Assembly: GCA_902774395.1 (NCBI GenBank)
Contig: CACYIK010000009.1
Location: 18,545 to 82,544, forward strand
Direction: 5' to 3'
DNA: 64,000 bases
Source: an uncultured Bacteroidota bacterium
Lineage (GTDB): Bacteria; Bacteroidota; Bacteroidia; Bacteroidales; P3
Shown here: one piece after another, positions 62,668-64,000 of the stretch
Numbering within the stretch: position 1 is the first letter of the stretch
Layout of the letters: each line of letters starts with the position of its first letter
Notes under the pieces: model-generated
The model's input: the letters and a program-made list of their open reading frames with translations, nothing else
What the model was told of the DNA's origin: nothing
Database searches by the model: none
Position numbers and translations under genes: made by a program

Positions 62668-63306
62668 ATGAGGAGTCGGCAGAGTTCGTTGATAATATTG
62701 AAGTCCACGCTAGGTAGACTTCCGTCCTACTATTGCGAGATAGAGAACCGCGCGGCGCGAGGGGAGGAGTATGTCTCCGCCACCGCCATAGCCGAGAGTC
62801 TGAGCATCAATCCTATACAGGTGCGTAAGGACTTGGCGAGCATCAGTTCCGAGCCGGGGCGTCCCAATGTGGGATTCCGCGTCAGCACGCTGTTGGAGGA
62901 TTTGAAAGTCTACCTAGGCTACGACCATTGTGACGAAGCCGTGCTGGTGGGTGTGGGAGCCTTGGGACATGTGCTGCTACACTACGGCGGTTTTAGCAAA
63001 TACGGCCTTGATATCGTGGCCGGTTTCGACCGTGAGCCCAAGGAGAAGAGGGTAGGAGACAAGCCGGTGCTGCCCATTGCCAAGCTGGTGGCGTTCCTCA
63101 AGCGTACGCATATTAATATTGGTATTATCGCCGTGCCCGCTGCCGAGGCGCAGGGTGTGGCCGATATGCTGGTGTCGGGAGGAGTACAGGCCATCTGGAA
63201 CTTCGCCCCCACGGCCATCAATTTACCTGACAAAATCCTTGTCAAGAACGAGAACCTCGCCGCCTCCCTCGCCGCCCTCACAGAGGAGCTGCGTCGGAGA
63301 CGGTGA
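62668..63306 (+). CDS. rex: redox-sensing transcriptional repressor Rex
   Basis: NADH/NAD-responsive repressor of fermentation and respiration genes. The 212-aa protein has the winged-helix part (RLPSYYCEIENRAARGEEYV; NPIQVRKDLASIS) and the Rossmann domain with GVGALGHVLLHYG. The start is ATG 62668 at the end of a word array. Rex lies just upstream of a redox gene that begins at 63962, whose promoter region holds three repeated sites; control by Rex is inferred. Confidence 0.93.
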   Translation: MRSRQSSLIILKSTLGRLPSYYCEIENRAARGEEYVSATAIAESLSINPIQVRKDLASISSEPGRPNVGFRVSTLLEDLKVYLGYDHCDEAVLVGVGALGHVLLHYGGFSKYGLDIVAGFDREPKEKRVGDKPVLPIAKLVAFLKRTHINIGIIAVPAAEAQGVADMLVSGGVQAIWNFAPTAINLPDKILVKNENLAASLAALTEELRRRR

Positions 63307-63319
63307 CGGTATCTTTTTT

Positions 63320-63455
63320 AGTGATGAGTGATGAGTGATGAATGATGAGTGATGAGTGAGGAGTGATGAGTGATGAGTGATGAGTGAGGAATGATGAGTG
63401 AGGAATGATGAGTGATGAGTGAGGAATGATGAGTGATGAGTGATGAGTGAGGAAT
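63320..63455 (+). repeat. GTGATGAGTGATGA long word array
   Basis: About fourteen near-identical copies of AGTGATGAGTG and variants, the longest single-arm array in the window, with no inverted arm. Confidence 0.9.
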
Positions 63456-63488
63456 TTGTTGCCTAGAATGATACAAGTTTACCCTTTT

Positions 63489-63512
63489 GTTCGATAAAAA
63501 AAGTGTGATTTA
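63489..63512 (+). promoter_or_regulatory. GTTCGATAAAAAAAGTGTGA site, copy 1
   Basis: The same motif recurs at 63547 and 63827. Its CGATAAAAAAA also has an inverse partner (TTTTTTTTATCG) just downstream. Confidence 0.6.
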
Positions 63513-63546
63513 TGATTTTTTTTATCGCACTAATACAGTGTGTTAG

Positions 63547-63571
63547 GTTCGATAATAAAAGTTTTATTTTA
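63547..63571 (+). promoter_or_regulatory. GTTCGATAATAAAAGTTTTA site, copy 2
   Basis: Second copy, upstream of a TATTTTTG box at 63591-63598. Confidence 0.6.
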
Positions 63572-63826
63572 GCGTTTCGGATTTATTTTGTATTTTTGCA
63601 GCCGTTAAAAGATTAATGGTTTGCTCCTCTTTGGTCGCAGGCCGTTATCTGAAGGTAGAATGATTTATGGTTAATATATAGGTTATACTTTGTTTTTATT
63701 CAGTGAGATGTTGTTTCTTGTAGTGCTTTGGTGCCGCTTGGAACGACATTTTTACTTTAATACATTTATTATATAAACGGACAAGTTCAGCGGCGGAAAA
63801 TTCCTTTTGGGAGCGAGGAGTGGTTT

Positions 63827-63873
63827 GTTCGATAAAAAAAGTTTGATTTATTTGATTTTTATTTCTATCTTTG
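63827..63873 (+). promoter_or_regulatory. GTTCGATAAAAAAAGTTTGA site, copy 3, overlapping a promoter
   Basis: Third copy (63827-63850). Its GTTTGA supplies a TTTG -33 box (63842-63845) 20 nt before TATCTTTG (63866-63873), exact spacing for a Bacteroidetes promoter. Confidence 0.65.
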
Positions 63874-63961
63874 CAAAATCCAAAGAGGGGGAGGATGTGG
63901 TGTATTGAGCACAGAATCAGATAATACCAAAGATTGTTTTATAAACAAAATAGGAAAAGAT

Positions 63962-64000
63962 ATGACAATAAAGGTTTGTGTAGGCAGTTCGTGCCACCTG
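63962..64000 (+). CDS. thioredoxin-like 2Fe-2S ferredoxin domain protein, start only
   Basis: The first 13 codons read MTIKVCVGSSCHL and run off the right edge. VCVGSSCHLKG-type starts are typical of the small 2Fe-2S, NuoE/HndA-like subunits of NAD-linked hydrogenases and related complexes. A purine-rich ribosome-binding region (AGGAAAAGAT) precedes the ATG. Its promoter carries a repeated site and lies close to rex. Too little is visible to say more. Confidence 0.55.
   Translation, partial: MTIKVCVGSSCHL

Larger units (their letters stand above)
63456..63961. other. regulatory intergenic region before the 2Fe-2S gene
   Basis: The 655-nt gap after rex (63307-63961) contains a word array, three GTTCGATAAAA-type sites, two -7 boxes (63591-63598 and 63866-63873) and about 230 nt with no obvious feature apart from a 15-codon frame at 63616. 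I see no convincing gene. Confidence 0.55.

Noticed and set aside
63320..63455. Possible CRISPR array
   Set aside because: The copies are contiguous 10-11 nt words without unique spacers of constant length, so it is a word array and not a CRISPR.

Overview
The window comes from the chromosome of an anaerobic, T9SS-positive member of the Bacteroidales. I cannot name the genus. The evidence is Bacteroidetes-type promoters (TAnnTTTG at -7), the gene order nusB / DUF1573 lipoprotein / yajC / ybbR / coaE, DUF2723 and DUF349 proteins, a T9SS type A sorting tail on an M6 protease, GC-rich housekeeping genes, pyruvate phosphate dikinase and Rex. I saw no rRNA, tRNA, CRISPR array, prophage or insertion sequence.

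Layout. 1-10.1 kb: partial DUF349 gene (-), then leuS-nusB-lipoprotein-yajC-ybbR-coaE-NagZ/beta-lactamase fusion-TerB/DnaJ (+). 10.2-12.4 kb: nucleoside phosphorylase and a Ser/Thr-repeat secreted protein (-). 12.7-20.1 kb: OmpA-family protein and a giant alpha-2-macroglobulin (+). 20.4-29.7 kb: arginine deiminase, DUF2723 membrane protein, small RHH-like protein, orphan atpB, pgk and a YgiQ-type radical SAM protein (+). 29.9-32.8 kb: a gene remnant, a lipoprotein and a T9SS-exported M6 protease (-), then a hexapeptide acetyltransferase (+). 33.0-40.0 kb: PII-like protein, RND pump, adaptor, TolC, TetR regulator and a second YajC (-). 40.1-44.0 kb: MurL/MurD2-type cell-wall pair and an M20 amidohydrolase (+). 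43.9-52.0 kb: lipoprotein (-), then glnS, a GT39-like transferase, a DUF4143 ATPase and pheT (+). 52.1-56.5 kb: hypothetical protein, FKBP isomerase, metal/cobalamin-type binding lipoprotein, fabG and gapA (-). 56.7-63.3 kb: pyridoxamine kinase, mtgA, xerD, ppdK and rex (+). The window ends in the first codons of a 2Fe-2S, hydrogenase-type subunit.

The striking feature is a swarm of short-word repeat arrays, 8-12 nt words repeated 2-10 times in about twenty word families. They sit in nearly every intergenic gap and also in frame inside essential genes (leuS, pheT, murD, murL, an alpha-2-macroglobulin, YgiQ, an M20 peptidase, a nucleoside phosphorylase). Many have a left array, a 10-40 nt spacer and a right array that is the reverse complement, so they can fold as hairpins. 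Several spacers share a core like GG(A)CTGnnGC, and three loci with different words share AAAGGACAAATG. I read this as an undescribed family of small hairpin elements with a conserved core and exchangeable word arms. The arrays have even supplied stop codons, start regions and a signal peptide. This is inference from one window and needs a genome-wide search.

Other points of interest: three genes whose ATG lies 4 nt after the -7 box (likely leaderless); a perfect 21-bp inverted repeat at the tetR/efflux promoter; paired palindromes before the DUF4143 ATPase; three copies of a GTTCGATAAAA-type site before the terminal redox gene; and an atpB with no other ATP synthase gene beside it.
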